Source: Acidobacteria bacterium UBA7540
GTDB lineage: Bacteria; Acidobacteriota; Terriglobia; UBA7540
DNA: 64,000 nucleotides
Direction of reading: 5' to 3'
NCBI GenBank assembly: GCA_002478145.1
Contig: DLMI01000180.1
Location: 1 to 64,000, forward strand
This document shows, piece after piece, positions 1 through 8,712 of the stretch. Both the position numbers and the translations under genes were made by a program. Below the pieces are notes generated by a model. It saw nothing but the letters and a program-made list of their open reading frames with translations. It ran no database searches and had not been told where the DNA came from. Within the stretch, counting starts at the first letter, position 1, and each line of letters starts with the position of its first letter.

Positions 1-753
1 TGGCTGCGCAAGGCCATCGAGATTGACGAGCGCTTGGGAGACGAACCCAACCTCGCGATCCGCTACAACAACCTCAGCCAAATTTACGATGCGCGGGGCC
101 AGTTAGAAGAGGCGGAGAAGTGGCTGCGCAAGGCCATCGAGATCGATGAGCGCTTGGGAGACGAACCCAACCTTGCGATCCGCTACAACAACCTGAGCCA
201 GATTTACAAATCGCGGGGCCAGTTAGAAGAGGCGGAGAAGTGGCTGCGCAGGGCCATCGAGATTGACGAGCGCTTGCGAGACGAACCCAAGCTCGCGATT
301 CGCTACACCAACTTGAGCAAGATTTACAAATCGCGGGGCCAGTTAGAAGAGGCGGAGAAGTGGCTGCGCAAGGCTATCGAGATCGCTGAGCGCTTGGGAG
401 ACGAACCCAACCTAGCGACCGGCTACAACAACCTGAGCCAGATTTATGATGCGCGGGGCCAGTTAGAAGAGGCGGAGAAGTGGCTGCGCAAGGCTATCGA
501 GATCGATGAGCGACTGGGGGACGAACCGAACCTAGCCATCGAGTACAACAACCTGTGCGCGATCTACGAAGCGCGGGGCCAGCTAGAAGAGGCGGAGAAG
601 TGGCTGCGCAAGGCCATCTCGCTTATAGAACCCAAAGGGCCGTCGGCAATTCTTGAGACACTCCGACAGAATTTGGAGACGTTATCAAGCCAGCGGCAGC
701 TTCAAACCGTTCCAAGGTCCGAAAACCCAAACGGTCCGACAAAGGCTCCGTAG
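1..753 (+). CDS. TPR-repeat protein, 5' end outside the window
   Basis: The reading frame is open from base 1, so this is the C-terminal part of a longer gene. It consists of five complete TPR-like units of exactly 40 residues (120 bp) plus part of a sixth, each with the pattern W-L-R-K-A-I-E, then L-G-D-E-P-N-L-A, then Y-N-N-L-S-Q-I-Y, then R-G-Q-L-E-E-A-E-K. This resembles kinesin-light-chain-type TPRs, which form protein-binding superhelices. The units are nearly identical at DNA level, so they expanded or were homogenised recently. The last about 45 residues are non-repetitive and Ser/Gln/Pro rich. An enzymatic or membrane domain, if any, would lie upstream of the window. The fold call is strong; the function is unknown. 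Confidence 0.9.
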   Translation, partial: WLRKAIEIDERLGDEPNLAIRYNNLSQIYDARGQLEEAEKWLRKAIEIDERLGDEPNLAIRYNNLSQIYKSRGQLEEAEKWLRRAIEIDERLRDEPKLAIRYTNLSKIYKSRGQLEEAEKWLRKAIEIAERLGDEPNLATGYNNLSQIYDARGQLEEAEKWLRKAIEIDERLGDEPNLAIEYNNLCAIYEARGQLEEAEKWLRKAISLIEPKGPSAILETLRQNLETLSSQRQLQTVPRSENPNGPTKAP

Positions 754-810
754 CCTCTCACCTTCTGGCCAGCCGCGCCTTGCGGGCCGATGTAATCCGT
801 CGGCCGCCTA

Positions 811-1128
811 TTGATCGAACCCAAGGAACCGAGTACTCTATGGCTAGCGCAGGTTATGGCGAGAGGTTGGGAAAGCAAAGCGGTTGAGTCACAGATCGAA
901 GCCGCCCGGTCCGACCAGGCGGCTTCTTCGGAGGAACGCCTTGCCCCTGAAAAGGCCGATGCGCACCGCAAGAAGGAAACTTTACTTCTCGCCAGGACCT
1001 ACCTTCTGCAACAACTCCAGTCCAGCCAAAATCCCCGCCACCGCGAGATCATAGAAAAGGCGCTTGCCGATTTGGAGAAACAGCTCGCGTCGGCCGAAGA
1101 AGTTGATCGATCCGCTGGTGTTCCTTGA
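811..1128 (+). CDS. Possible short ORF or detached C-terminal remnant of the TPR gene
   Basis: A 105-residue ORF with a TTG start, in the same frame as the TPR gene and separated from it by two in-frame stops (751-753 and 793-795). Its first residues (L-I-E-P-K-E-P-S) echo a stretch near the end of the TPR protein (L-I-E-P-K-G-P-S), which suggests a duplicated and broken C-terminus. The rest is charged and predicted helical: a Lys/Glu/Leu-rich stretch around residues 55-95 could form a coiled coil. No convincing ribosome binding site precedes the TTG. I do not recognise a family. It could be a pseudogene piece or chance coding. Confidence 0.3.
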   Translation: MIEPKEPSTLWLAQVMARGWESKAVESQIEAARSDQAASSEERLAPEKADAHRKKETLLLARTYLLQQLQSSQNPRHREIIEKALADLEKQLASAEEVDRSAGVP

Positions 1129-1327
1129 TCCGAAGCACCGACCTCATTGGTCAGTGGTCCGTCGTCAGTGGTCCGTTGTGAACAGAAAAAACGAGGCGTG
1201 GGATTGCAACCATTATGATCCGCCACATTGTGGCGAGCGCAATATGTCTCTTGCTTTTTAATGATCGAAACTGTTAGCATGGCGTTTTGACCTGCAATCG
1301 GTTCCCTCGCAAAGGAAGCAGGTATCG

Positions 1328-1912
1328 TTGAAGCCGGAGAACGTCTTCCTTAATTCCTCGAGCGTAGTTCCCCTGGTTGAGTCCTTAGCCCACACCCGGA
1401 TTCGTGACTGTTATCAATGCGGGAAATGTACTGCGGGATGCCCGATGGCCGCTGGGATGGACACGCCGCCCAGCCGCCTCATTCGCCTGCTGCAACTCGG
1501 CCATGCAAAGAGGGCGCTGCAAGCGCAAGCCATTTGGCAATGCGTCTCCTGCCAGACCTGCGCCACACGTTGCCCGAAGTCCGTGGATTGCGCGGGAGTA
1601 ATGGATGCGCTGCGGCAACTGTCGGCGGAGCGCGGGGTCACCACACCCAAGCAGCAGCGCACCGTGCTTTTCCAGAAGGCCTTCCTCAGAAACATCCGCC
1701 GCAACGGCCGCCTGAACGAGTTGGAGCTGATCGCTGAGTTCAAATTTTCGACCTTCCTACACGGCCGGAGCCTTTCCTTTCTCTTCAAGGACGCGACGCT
1801 TGCCCCCGAATTGCTCAAAAGGAAAAAGTTCCATCTGGTGGGCGAGAAGGCCCATGACCGGGCCGTGGTGGGCCGCATCTTCGCGCGCTGCATGGACAAC
1901 TCACTGTTATGA
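1328..1912 (+). CDS. hdrC: Heterodisulfide reductase subunit C (HdrC-like)
   Basis: This 194-residue protein would carry two [4Fe-4S] clusters and pass electrons to HdrB in a soluble Hdr complex. Two ferredoxin-type motifs are visible: C-Y-Q-C-G-K-C-T-A-G-C-P near residue 29 and C-V-S-C-Q-T-C-A-T-R-C-P near residue 73. Length fits HdrC. The start is TTG, chosen because an AGGAAG ribosome site lies about 9 bases upstream and no ATG fits. It is the first gene of the six-gene operon; its stop overlaps the hdrB start in an ATGA arrangement, implying translational coupling. Confidence 0.9.
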   Translation: MKPENVFLNSSSVVPLVESLAHTRIRDCYQCGKCTAGCPMAAGMDTPPSRLIRLLQLGHAKRALQAQAIWQCVSCQTCATRCPKSVDCAGVMDALRQLSAERGVTTPKQQRTVLFQKAFLRNIRRNGRLNELELIAEFKFSTFLHGRSLSFLFKDATLAPELLKRKKFHLVGEKAHDRAVVGRIFARCMDNSLL

Positions 1913-2751
1913 ATCTGGCCTACTATCCCGGCTGCGCCTTGCACGGTTCTTCGAACGATTACGAGCAATCGCTTCGGGCTTGCCTGGAGACTCTGGACGT
2001 CCAACTGAAAGAAATCGACGACTGGATTTGCTGCGGCGCCACCGCTGCGCACTCGCTGAACCAGAAACTCGCCGTCGCCCTGCCCGCGCGCAATCTGGCC
2101 CTGGCGGAGGGCAAAGGTTTCCGGGAGATGCTGGCGCCCTGCCCGATGTGCTCGATGCAACTGCTCAAAGCACGCAAAGCTCTGGCGGAGGATGAGGCGC
2201 TTCGCCGCAGCGTGTCCGAGATCGTGGAATTGGAAGTCCGCGGCGACACGCAAGTGCTGAACTTGATCCAACTCTTCGAGACGATTGGTTTGGACCGGCT
2301 CAAGGCCGCGGTGAAGGCTCCACTCGGGTCGATTTGCGCCGCCTGCTATTACGGCTGCCTGCTGACGCGGCCCGCAAGCGTGGTGGAGTTCGATGATTGC
2401 GAGCAACCCCGCTCCATGGAGAAGATTCTGGAAGCCCTGGGCGGCAAGACTGTGGATTGGAACTACCGCACCGAGTGTTGCGGCGCCGGGATGACCATGG
2501 CCAACGAGCAGACGGTACTGGACCTCTCGCACAAGATCCTGAGCAATGCGGCCGCGCACGGCGCCAACTGCTTGGTGGTGGCCTGCCCCATGTGCCACGT
2601 GAACCTCGACATGAAGCAGGTCAACATCGAGCGGCGTTACGGCGTGCGGCACGCGATGCCGATCTATTACTTGTCCGACGTGGTGGGACTGGCGCTGGGA
2701 TTCAAGCCCGAGGCCCTGGGCATCAACCGGCATTTTGTGGGGAAAGCGTAG
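1909..2751 (+). CDS. hdrB: Heterodisulfide reductase subunit B (HdrB-like), two CCG domains
   Basis: HdrB is the catalytic subunit that reduces a disulfide substrate at two noncubane [4Fe-4S] clusters, each held by a CCG domain. Both Cys sets are complete. The first has Y-Y-P-G-C at the N-terminus, W-I-C-C-G near residue 40 and C-P-M-C near residue 80. The second has A-C-Y-Y-G-C, E-C-C-G-A-G and C-P-M-C-H-V-N-L-D in the C-terminal half. The 280-residue length is normal. The natural substrate in bacteria is not known from sequence; DsrC-like proteins are candidates in some lineages, but none is seen here. hdrA follows after 6 bases. Confidence 0.92.
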   Translation: MNLAYYPGCALHGSSNDYEQSLRACLETLDVQLKEIDDWICCGATAAHSLNQKLAVALPARNLALAEGKGFREMLAPCPMCSMQLLKARKALAEDEALRRSVSEIVELEVRGDTQVLNLIQLFETIGLDRLKAAVKAPLGSICAACYYGCLLTRPASVVEFDDCEQPRSMEKILEALGGKTVDWNYRTECCGAGMTMANEQTVLDLSHKILSNAAAHGANCLVVACPMCHVNLDMKQVNIERRYGVRHAMPIYYLSDVVGLALGFKPEALGINRHFVGKA

Positions 2752-2757
2752 GAGACC

Positions 2758-4758
2758 ATGTCCCGAATCGGCGTCTTCATCTGCTGGTGTGGCGAGAACA
2801 TCGCCCGCACCGTGGACGTGGAAGAGGCCACGAAGCAGGTGGCGCAGTTTCCGGGCGTGCGTTGCGCGCTGAACTACAAGTACATGTGCGCGGACCCCGG
2901 CCAAACGCTGGTGCGCGATAAGATTGCTTCCGAGCGCCTGGACGCCGTGGTGGTCGCTTCCTGCTCTCCGCACATGCACCTGCGCACCTTCCGCAATGCC
3001 GCGGCGCTTGCGGGCCTGAACCCTTACCGCGTGGAGATGGCCAATATCCGCGAACAGTGCTCGTGGGTTCACCCGGACCGCACCCAGGCCACGGCCAAAG
3101 CAGTGCAATTGATCCGACTGTCGGTGGAGAAGGCGCGGCGCGACCACGAGCTTCAGCCGATTCGTGTGCCGGTGACGCGTCGCGCGCTGGTGATCGGCGG
3201 TGGGGTGGCGGGGATTCAAGCGGCGCTGGACATCGCCAACTCTGGCTACCAGGTAGTGATGGTGGAGCGGGAACCTTCCATCGGCGGCAAGATGGCGGGA
3301 CTTTCAGAAACTTTTCCGACCCTCGACTGCTCGCAGTGCATTCTGACGCCGCGCATGGTGGAAGTGGGACAGCACCCCAACATCCGGCTCTACAGCTACT
3401 CGGAAGTGGAAGCTGTGAGCGGCTACGTGGGCAACTTCAACGTCACCATCCGCCAGAAAGCGCGCTACGTTGACATCAGCAAATGCACTGGCTGCGGCGA
3501 ATGTTGGAACGTCTGCCCGCTCAAGAGAAACCGCAGCGAGTTCGATTACGGCCTGGGATTTCGCCCGGCCATTTACGTCCCGTTCCCGCAGGCCGTGCCG
3601 GCCCGCCCGGTCATCGACCCGAAAACCTGCGCCAAGCTCATCCGCAACGGCTGCGGGTTGTGCATTAAGAAATGCAAGGCGGAGGCCATCAACTTCAAGG
3701 ACCAGGACAAGCTGGTGGAGGAGAAGGTCGGCGCCGTCGTCATCGCCACTGGTTATAAGTTGTATAACATTGGGAAAACCCAAGACAGACCCGGCCTGGA
3801 AGGTTACGGCGAGTACGGTTACGGCAAGTACAAGGACGTCATCGATTCCCTGCAATTCGAGCGCTTGATGTCGGCTTCCGGCCCCACCCTCGGCGAGCTC
3901 AAACGGCCGTCCGACGGCGCGCTGCCGAAATCCGTCGTTTTCATTAGCTGCGTGGGTTCCCGCGACAACGCCAAGGGTCTGGCTTACTGCTCGAAGATTT
4001 GCTGCATGTACACTGCCAAGCACGCCATGCTTTATAAGCACAAGGTGCACGACGGGCAGGCCCACGTCTTCTACATGGACATCCGGGCGGGCGGTAAGGG
4101 TTACGAGGAATTCGTCCGCCGCGCCATCGAGCAGGACGGCGCGCAGTATTACCGTGGGCGGGTCTCGAAGATCACCGAGGAAAACGGCAAGCTGATTGTG
4201 CGCGGCGCGGACACGCTGGCCGGCGAGCCGGTGACGATTGAGGCAGACATGGTGGTGCTGGCAGCCGCTATGCGCCCCGCCGAGGGGGTCGAGCAACTGG
4301 CCCAAAAGCTCAACGTTGGGTACGACGAGTACGGCTTCCTGCTCGAATCGCACCCGAAACTTCGCCCCGTAGAAACCAGCGCGGCGGGCGTTTATATCTG
4401 CGGCGCTTGCCAGGCCCCCAAGGATATTCCCGAATCTGTCGCGCAGGCCTCCGCGGCGGCAAGCAAGGTGCTGATAACATTCTCCGCCAGCGAACTGACG
4501 CGCGAGCCGGAGATTGCGAGAATCAACGAGGAGACCTGCGCTGCCTGCTTCACTTGCCTGCACGCTTGCCCGTACCACGCCATCGAGCAGGCGGAAATCC
4601 GCACCCCGCGTGGAGTCTTCGTCAAGCGCACGGCGCGGGTGAACCCGGGGTTGTGCATGGGTTGCGGGACGTGCGTGGCCGTCTGTCCCTCCAAGAGCGC
4701 CGATTTGGAGGGCTTCACCGAGCAGCAAATCTATTCCATGGTCGAAAGCCTGGTATGA
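2758..4758 (+). CDS. hdrA: Heterodisulfide reductase subunit A (HdrA-like), electron-bifurcating flavoprotein
   Basis: HdrA holds the FAD at which electrons are split between a ferredoxin and the HdrBC branch. The 666-residue protein begins with the HdrA N-terminal domain (F-I-C-W-C-G-E-N) and has a dinucleotide-binding loop G-G-G-V-A-G-I-Q-A-A near residue 145. A Cys-rich insert follows (L-D-C-S-Q-C-I-L near residue 190, C-T-G-C-G-E-C-W-N-V-C-P near 243, and C-G-L-C-I-K-K-C near 300). Two C-terminal ferredoxin motifs are present (C-A-A-C-F-T-C-L-H-A-C-P and C-M-G-C-G-T-C-V-A-V-C-P). All expected parts are there. Its last bases overlap the next start (ATGA). Confidence 0.93.
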   Translation: MSRIGVFICWCGENIARTVDVEEATKQVAQFPGVRCALNYKYMCADPGQTLVRDKIASERLDAVVVASCSPHMHLRTFRNAAALAGLNPYRVEMANIREQCSWVHPDRTQATAKAVQLIRLSVEKARRDHELQPIRVPVTRRALVIGGGVAGIQAALDIANSGYQVVMVEREPSIGGKMAGLSETFPTLDCSQCILTPRMVEVGQHPNIRLYSYSEVEAVSGYVGNFNVTIRQKARYVDISKCTGCGECWNVCPLKRNRSEFDYGLGFRPAIYVPFPQAVPARPVIDPKTCAKLIRNGCGLCIKKCKAEAINFKDQDKLVEEKVGAVVIATGYKLYNIGKTQDRPGLEGYGEYGYGKYKDVIDSLQFERLMSASGPTLGELKRPSDGALPKSVVFISCVGSRDNAKGLAYCSKICCMYTAKHAMLYKHKVHDGQAHVFYMDIRAGGKGYEEFVRRAIEQDGAQYYRGRVSKITEENGKLIVRGADTLAGEPVTIEADMVVLAAAMRPAEGVEQLAQKLNVGYDEYGFLLESHPKLRPVETSAAGVYICGACQAPKDIPESVAQASAAASKVLITFSASELTREPEIARINEETCAACFTCLHACPYHAIEQAEIRTPRGVFVKRTARVNPGLCMGCGTCVAVCPSKSADLEGFTEQQIYSMVESLV

Positions 4759-6101
4759 GCGAAAGAGCCGAGTTCGAGCCGAAAATCGTCGCCTTTGTCT
4801 GCAACTGGTGTACGTATATGGGCGCCGACTTGGCGGGGACCACCCGCCTCGAGTACCCAGCCAATGTGCGCATCATCCGGCTGCCGTGTACCGGCCGGAT
4901 CGACTTCAACCTCATCATCAAAGCGTTTGAGATAGGCGCAGATTCGGTGCTTGTCTCCGGCTGCCATCCCGGCGATTGCCACTACACCTCAGGGAACTAT
5001 CACGCGCGCCGCCGCTGGATTCTCTTTCGCGAGCTGCTCCAGACGCTCGGTTTCGACCTGGAGCGAATTCACTTTACATGGATCTCCGCCGCGGAAGGCC
5101 ACAAGTGGCAGCAGGCCGTCAAGGAGATTACCGAGAAGACGCGCAAGCTGGGACCCTATAAGGACCTCTACCAGATTTCCGGTGCGGAGGGACTGGAAGT
5201 GCTGTCGGATGCGCCGGCAGTTGCTCCGGAGCCGCTGCCGGGCGGGGAGGTGCACGCGGCCGAGACGGCTGTGCCAGGTTCGACGGGCGTGGAGGCTTTG
5301 CGCGAGACCTGCCGGCGCCTGCTGGCTGAGGGCAGCGTGAAGGTGGTGATTGGCTACGGGAGACGCGGTCCGGTGTTCGTGACGCGGCCTGAGGAAGTCG
5401 AGCAACTGATCTGGGACAACCACTGCCTGGCAAACCTCACCGTCTATCTGAAGCGCAAGGAGATTCGCGGGCTGGGGCGGCCGGCGATCGTGGTGAAAGG
5501 GTGCGACGAGCGCGCTTTGTTGGTGCTTGAAAAGGAATCGCAGATTGACCGCAAGGAAATGCACGTCATCGGCATGGCCTGCAAAGGGATGGGCCAGGCG
5601 AAGTGCGAGACTTGCGATGTTCACGTGCCGCGTTTTGCGGATGAAGTGATGGGTTACGCGGACAAGCATCCCGCTGAGACCGGCGAACGGTGGAAAGCGC
5701 TGGAGTTCCTGCTGGCGCTGCCTCCGGCTGGGCGGATGGCGTATTGGGCAAGGGAATTCGAGCGTTGCGTGAAGTGCTATGCCTGCCGGCAAGTCTGCCC
5801 GATGTGCTATTGCGAGCGCTGCCTGGTGGAGAAGAACCGGCCCACGGAGATTGAGCCTTCGGCCACGGCCAAGGGCAACTTCGCCTGGCACATTGTACGC
5901 GCGTTTCACCTGGCCGGCCGTTGCGTCGGCTGCGACGAATGCACGCGGGCCTGCCCGGTTGGAATTGACCTGCGCTTGCTCAACCTTTCGCTGGCGAAAG
6001 CGGCGGAAGAGCACTTTGTCTACCGCGCCGGAATGGACCCCAAGGCCGAACCGCTGATCGGCGCTTACTCGCTTCAGGACAAGGAGAACTTTATCCGGTG
6101 A
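4755..6101 (+). CDS. MvhD/FlxD domain fused to a ferredoxin-type iron-sulfur domain
   Basis: Residues 1-140 are an MvhD domain (V-A-F-V-C-N-W-C-T-Y, then C-H-P-G-D-C-H-Y), the [2Fe-2S] protein that delivers electrons to HdrA. After a Pro/Glu/Ala linker (about 150-180), residues 180-448 form a second domain with C-D-E-R, C-K-G-M-G-Q-A-K-C and two cluster motifs, C-V-K-C-Y-A-C-R-Q-V-C-P and C-V-G-C-D-E-C-T-R-A-C-P. It resembles iron-sulfur subunits of the FrhB/FlxB type. In many organisms these are separate proteins; here they form one 448-residue chain. The ATG overlaps the hdrA stop. The fusion would tie the input module directly to HdrA. Confidence 0.85.
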   Translation: MSERAEFEPKIVAFVCNWCTYMGADLAGTTRLEYPANVRIIRLPCTGRIDFNLIIKAFEIGADSVLVSGCHPGDCHYTSGNYHARRRWILFRELLQTLGFDLERIHFTWISAAEGHKWQQAVKEITEKTRKLGPYKDLYQISGAEGLEVLSDAPAVAPEPLPGGEVHAAETAVPGSTGVEALRETCRRLLAEGSVKVVIGYGRRGPVFVTRPEEVEQLIWDNHCLANLTVYLKRKEIRGLGRPAIVVKGCDERALLVLEKESQIDRKEMHVIGMACKGMGQAKCETCDVHVPRFADEVMGYADKHPAETGERWKALEFLLALPPAGRMAYWAREFERCVKCYACRQVCPMCYCERCLVEKNRPTEIEPSATAKGNFAWHIVRAFHLAGRCVGCDECTRACPVGIDLRLLNLSLAKAAEEHFVYRAGMDPKAEPLIGAYSLQDKENFIR

Positions 6102-7126
6102 GCGCAACTATTTCCCAACAGGCGCTGCGAGAACTGGTGACAGAGTGGATCAGGCAAGGCAAACGTGTTGCCGGTCCGCGCCAGGTGAAGCCCGGCTGCG
6201 TGTTCTACGCGCCTTTGGAGTCTTCCGCCCAGTTGGCGCTCGCAGGGTTCATCCGCCCTGCCAACTCCGTGAAGGAGTTCATCTTCCCAAAGCACGAAGA
6301 GCTTTACGGATACCGCATTGCAGGGAATGGGATTGAGCTCATCGAGGCTAAGCAACCCGCCGGCGAGCAGGTGCTGATTGCCGCGCGGCCATGCGACGCG
6401 GCCTCGATACCTATCCTGGACCACGTTTTCAACTGGGATTATAAGGACGAGCTGTATAATCTCCGCCGCCAATTAACTACGGTCGTAACGCTGGCCTGCA
6501 CGGCGCACGATGACGCGTGCTTCTGCACATCGGTGGGCTTGGGACCTGCTGCCGAGCGCGGCTCGGACGCGATGCTGCTGGAATTGGGGGACGGCGAGTA
6601 TGAAGTCCGCTGCCTGACAGAGAAGGGGGAAGCCCTCTTGGGCGGCAAGGTGCAGGCCTCCGAGCGCGTGGCGAGCGTTTCGGCGGGGCCTGAAAAGCGC
6701 TTCGACGCGGAGGCGGTGCGGGCTTTTGTGAAGGAGCATTTCGACAGCCCCTTCTGGCCAGCTCAGACTCTGGCCTGCCTGGGCTGTGGCGCTTGTGCGT
6801 ACACCTGCCCGACGTGCCATTGTTTCGATATCGTCGACGAGGGAAATATCGAGCGCGGCGTGCGCGCCAGGAACTGGGACTCGTGCCAATTCGCGATGTT
6901 CACGCTCCACGCTTCCGGCCACAACCCGCGCCCCAACCAGCCTTCGCGGCAGCGCCAGCGCATCGATCACAAGTTCCACGTCTATCCGGAAAAATTCGGG
7001 GAGATTCTCTGCACCGGCTGCGGAAACTGCACGCGCAACTGCCCGGTGGGGATGGGCGTGCTGAGTGTTCTTGCTGAGATCGACCATGCACAACATATAC
7101 GAACCCGACCTGATGAAGGTCATTGA
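6098..7126 (+). CDS. Iron-sulfur subunit of the Flx-Hdr complex (sulfhydrogenase beta/FlxB-C-like)
   Basis: A 342-residue protein similar in pattern to beta subunits of sulfhydrogenase and anaerobic sulfite reductase A. It has an N-terminal domain with A-A-R-P-C-D-A-A-S-I near residue 95, a C-F-C-T-S motif near 145, and two ferredoxin motifs in the last third (C-L-G-C-G-A-C-A-Y-T-C-P near 227 and C-T-G-C-G-N-C-T-R-N-C-P near 305). It should relay electrons between the flavoprotein encoded next and the MvhD/HdrA arm. The start is GTG and overlaps the previous stop (GTGA). The 3' end overlaps the following gene by about 40 bases. The assignment rests on motifs and position. Confidence 0.85.
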   Translation: MSATISQQALRELVTEWIRQGKRVAGPRQVKPGCVFYAPLESSAQLALAGFIRPANSVKEFIFPKHEELYGYRIAGNGIELIEAKQPAGEQVLIAARPCDAASIPILDHVFNWDYKDELYNLRRQLTTVVTLACTAHDDACFCTSVGLGPAAERGSDAMLLELGDGEYEVRCLTEKGEALLGGKVQASERVASVSAGPEKRFDAEAVRAFVKEHFDSPFWPAQTLACLGCGACAYTCPTCHCFDIVDEGNIERGVRARNWDSCQFAMFTLHASGHNPRPNQPSRQRQRIDHKFHVYPEKFGEILCTGCGNCTRNCPVGMGVLSVLAEIDHAQHIRTRPDEGH

Positions 7127-7919
7127 GACACGCCAGCAGACGCCGGATGTGAAATCCGTAAAGGTCCGCTTCCTCGACGAAGCGCGAGCGACGGAGTTCT
7201 CCTTTCGCGTTGGCCAGTTTGGCATCTTCTCCGTGTTTGGCTACGGTGAAGCCACCTTTAACATTTGCTCGAGCTCCAACTGGAAGGACAACCTCGAGTT
7301 CTGTTTCCGCCGCGTGGGTTGCGTGACCGAAGCGCTGTGGAGCATCGAGGAAGGTGATGTGATCGGTTTCCGCGGCCCTTACGGAAATGCCTATCCGACG
7401 GAGGAGTGGAAAGGAAAGAACCTGATCTTCCTCGGCGGGGGCATTGCCATGCCACCCGTCCGTTGCGCGGTGTGGTATGCGCTGGAGAATCGCGCTGACT
7501 ACGGCAACATTACGATTGTCTATGGAGCGCGCAGCGTCGCAGACCTCGTTTATGTGGACGAGCTGGACGAATGGGCCAAGCACCCGAAGGTGCGCGTGGT
7601 GCGCTGCGTCGATCCTGGCGGAGAGACTCCCGACTGGAAGGGTGAGATCGGGTTCGTGCCCACCGTATTCGAGCGCGCCGGCGTGTCGGCGGAAGACTCA
7701 GTCGCTCTCGTCATCGGCCCCCCCATCATGATCAAGAATACCCTTCCGGTGCTCTACCGGATGGGGATTCTGCCCAGCGTTGTTTACACCAGCCTCGAAA
7801 ACCGCATGAAATGCGGGGTAGGGAAGTGCGGCCGCTGCAACGTCGGATCGTTCTACGTCTGCAAGGAAGGTCCGATCCTCACCATGGCTCAGCTCGAGCG
7901 CCTGCCGGCTGACTACTGA
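7086..7919 (+). CDS. FAD/NAD(P)H oxidoreductase of the Flx-Hdr complex (FlxA-like)
   Basis: A 277-residue ferredoxin-reductase-like flavoprotein that should oxidise NAD(P)H (or work in reverse) and feed the Hdr complex. An FAD-binding barrel comes first, with T-F-N-I-C-S-S where the usual R-x-Y-S/T stands. The nucleotide domain has G-G-G-I-A-M-P-P-V-R near residue 122 and V-I-G-P-P-I-M-I near 215. A C-terminal Cys cluster, C-G-V-G-K-C-G-R-C-N-V then C near 255-270, is typical for the [2Fe-2S] centre of dihydroorotate-dehydrogenase electron-transfer relatives. The ATG at 7086 was chosen over an upstream in-frame GTG at 7065. This is the last gene of the operon. Confidence 0.87.
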   Translation: MHNIYEPDLMKVIETRQQTPDVKSVKVRFLDEARATEFSFRVGQFGIFSVFGYGEATFNICSSSNWKDNLEFCFRRVGCVTEALWSIEEGDVIGFRGPYGNAYPTEEWKGKNLIFLGGGIAMPPVRCAVWYALENRADYGNITIVYGARSVADLVYVDELDEWAKHPKVRVVRCVDPGGETPDWKGEIGFVPTVFERAGVSAEDSVALVIGPPIMIKNTLPVLYRMGILPSVVYTSLENRMKCGVGKCGRCNVGSFYVCKEGPILTMAQLERLPADY

Positions 7920-7992
7920 GGCTGTGTTGTGGCGAGAGAGCCACTGCAGGCCTGTTGCATTTCGAAACCCGCCCGTACTATTATCTCGCCCG

Positions 7993-8712
7993 ATGGCAGA
8001 GCCTTTCCTCAGCATTGTGGTTCCCGCCTACAACGAAGGACGGCGTATCCGTAGCACACTGGAGAAACTCTGTCACTTCAAGGAGTTGGAGCCTTACTCG
8101 ATTGAGCTGATGGTAGTGGATGACGGCTCCACCGACCGGACTGTCGAGACAGTCTCGGAGTTCCCCGGCATCCGTCTGGTTCGGAACGACCGAAATCATG
8201 GCAAAGGCTTCACGGTTCGCCACGGAGTTTTGGAAGCGCGGGGCGAGTTCTTACTTTTCACAGACGCTGACCTTTCCACACCGATTGAAGAGGTGGACAA
8301 ACTGCTTTCGGCTCTGCAATCCTCCGGCGCCGATGCCGCCGTGGGTTCACGCGCCCTGGAACGCGAACTCATCGGAATTCATCAGCCCTGGTTCCGTGAT
8401 ATGGCCGGGCGATTTTTCAATCTGCTGGTGAAGATCTTCACGGGCCTCCGGTTACACGATACTCAATGCGGATTCAAACTCTTCAAGCACAGTTCCACTC
8501 GCAGGGCGTTTGAAATGATGCGCGTGGAGGGTTTTGGATTCGATCCCGAACTCTTATTCCTCATTGAGAGACAAGGTGGAAGGGTGGTGGAAGTACCGGT
8601 GAGATGGAATGACAACCCGGCCACCAAGGTACGGTTTCTTCGCGACTCCGCACGAATGTTCCTTGATTTGATGGCCATCCGCTGGCGCGCCTTCATGGGA
8701 AAATATCAGTGA
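7993..8712 (+). CDS. Family 2 glycosyltransferase, polyprenyl-phosphate sugar synthase type
   Basis: A 239-residue GT-A fold enzyme with the classic start S-I-V-V-P-A-Y-N-E-G, V-D-D-G-S-T-D-R-T near residue 43 and the metal-binding T-D-A-D-L-S near 90. The pattern K-G-F-T-V-R-H-G-V and the Q-C-G-F-K-L-F segment match dolichyl/undecaprenyl-phosphate glucosyl- or mannosyltransferases, which load a sugar onto a lipid carrier at the inner membrane. No membrane helix is seen. The ATG is chosen over an upstream in-frame GTG at 7924 because the family starts just before S-I-V-V-P. Its stop overlaps the next gene's GTG. Confidence 0.88.
   Translation: MAEPFLSIVVPAYNEGRRIRSTLEKLCHFKELEPYSIELMVVDDGSTDRTVETVSEFPGIRLVRNDRNHGKGFTVRHGVLEARGEFLLFTDADLSTPIEEVDKLLSALQSSGADAAVGSRALERELIGIHQPWFRDMAGRFFNLLVKIFTGLRLHDTQCGFKLFKHSSTRRAFEMMRVEGFGFDPELLFLIERQGGRVVEVPVRWNDNPATKVRFLRDSARMFLDLMAIRWRAFMGKYQ

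Noticed and set aside
1414..3219. 601-codon open frame on the minus strand across hdrC, hdrB and hdrA
   Set aside because: It is the GC-rich shadow of well-supported genes with Cys motifs on the plus strand; its protein is His/Arg-rich without domains.
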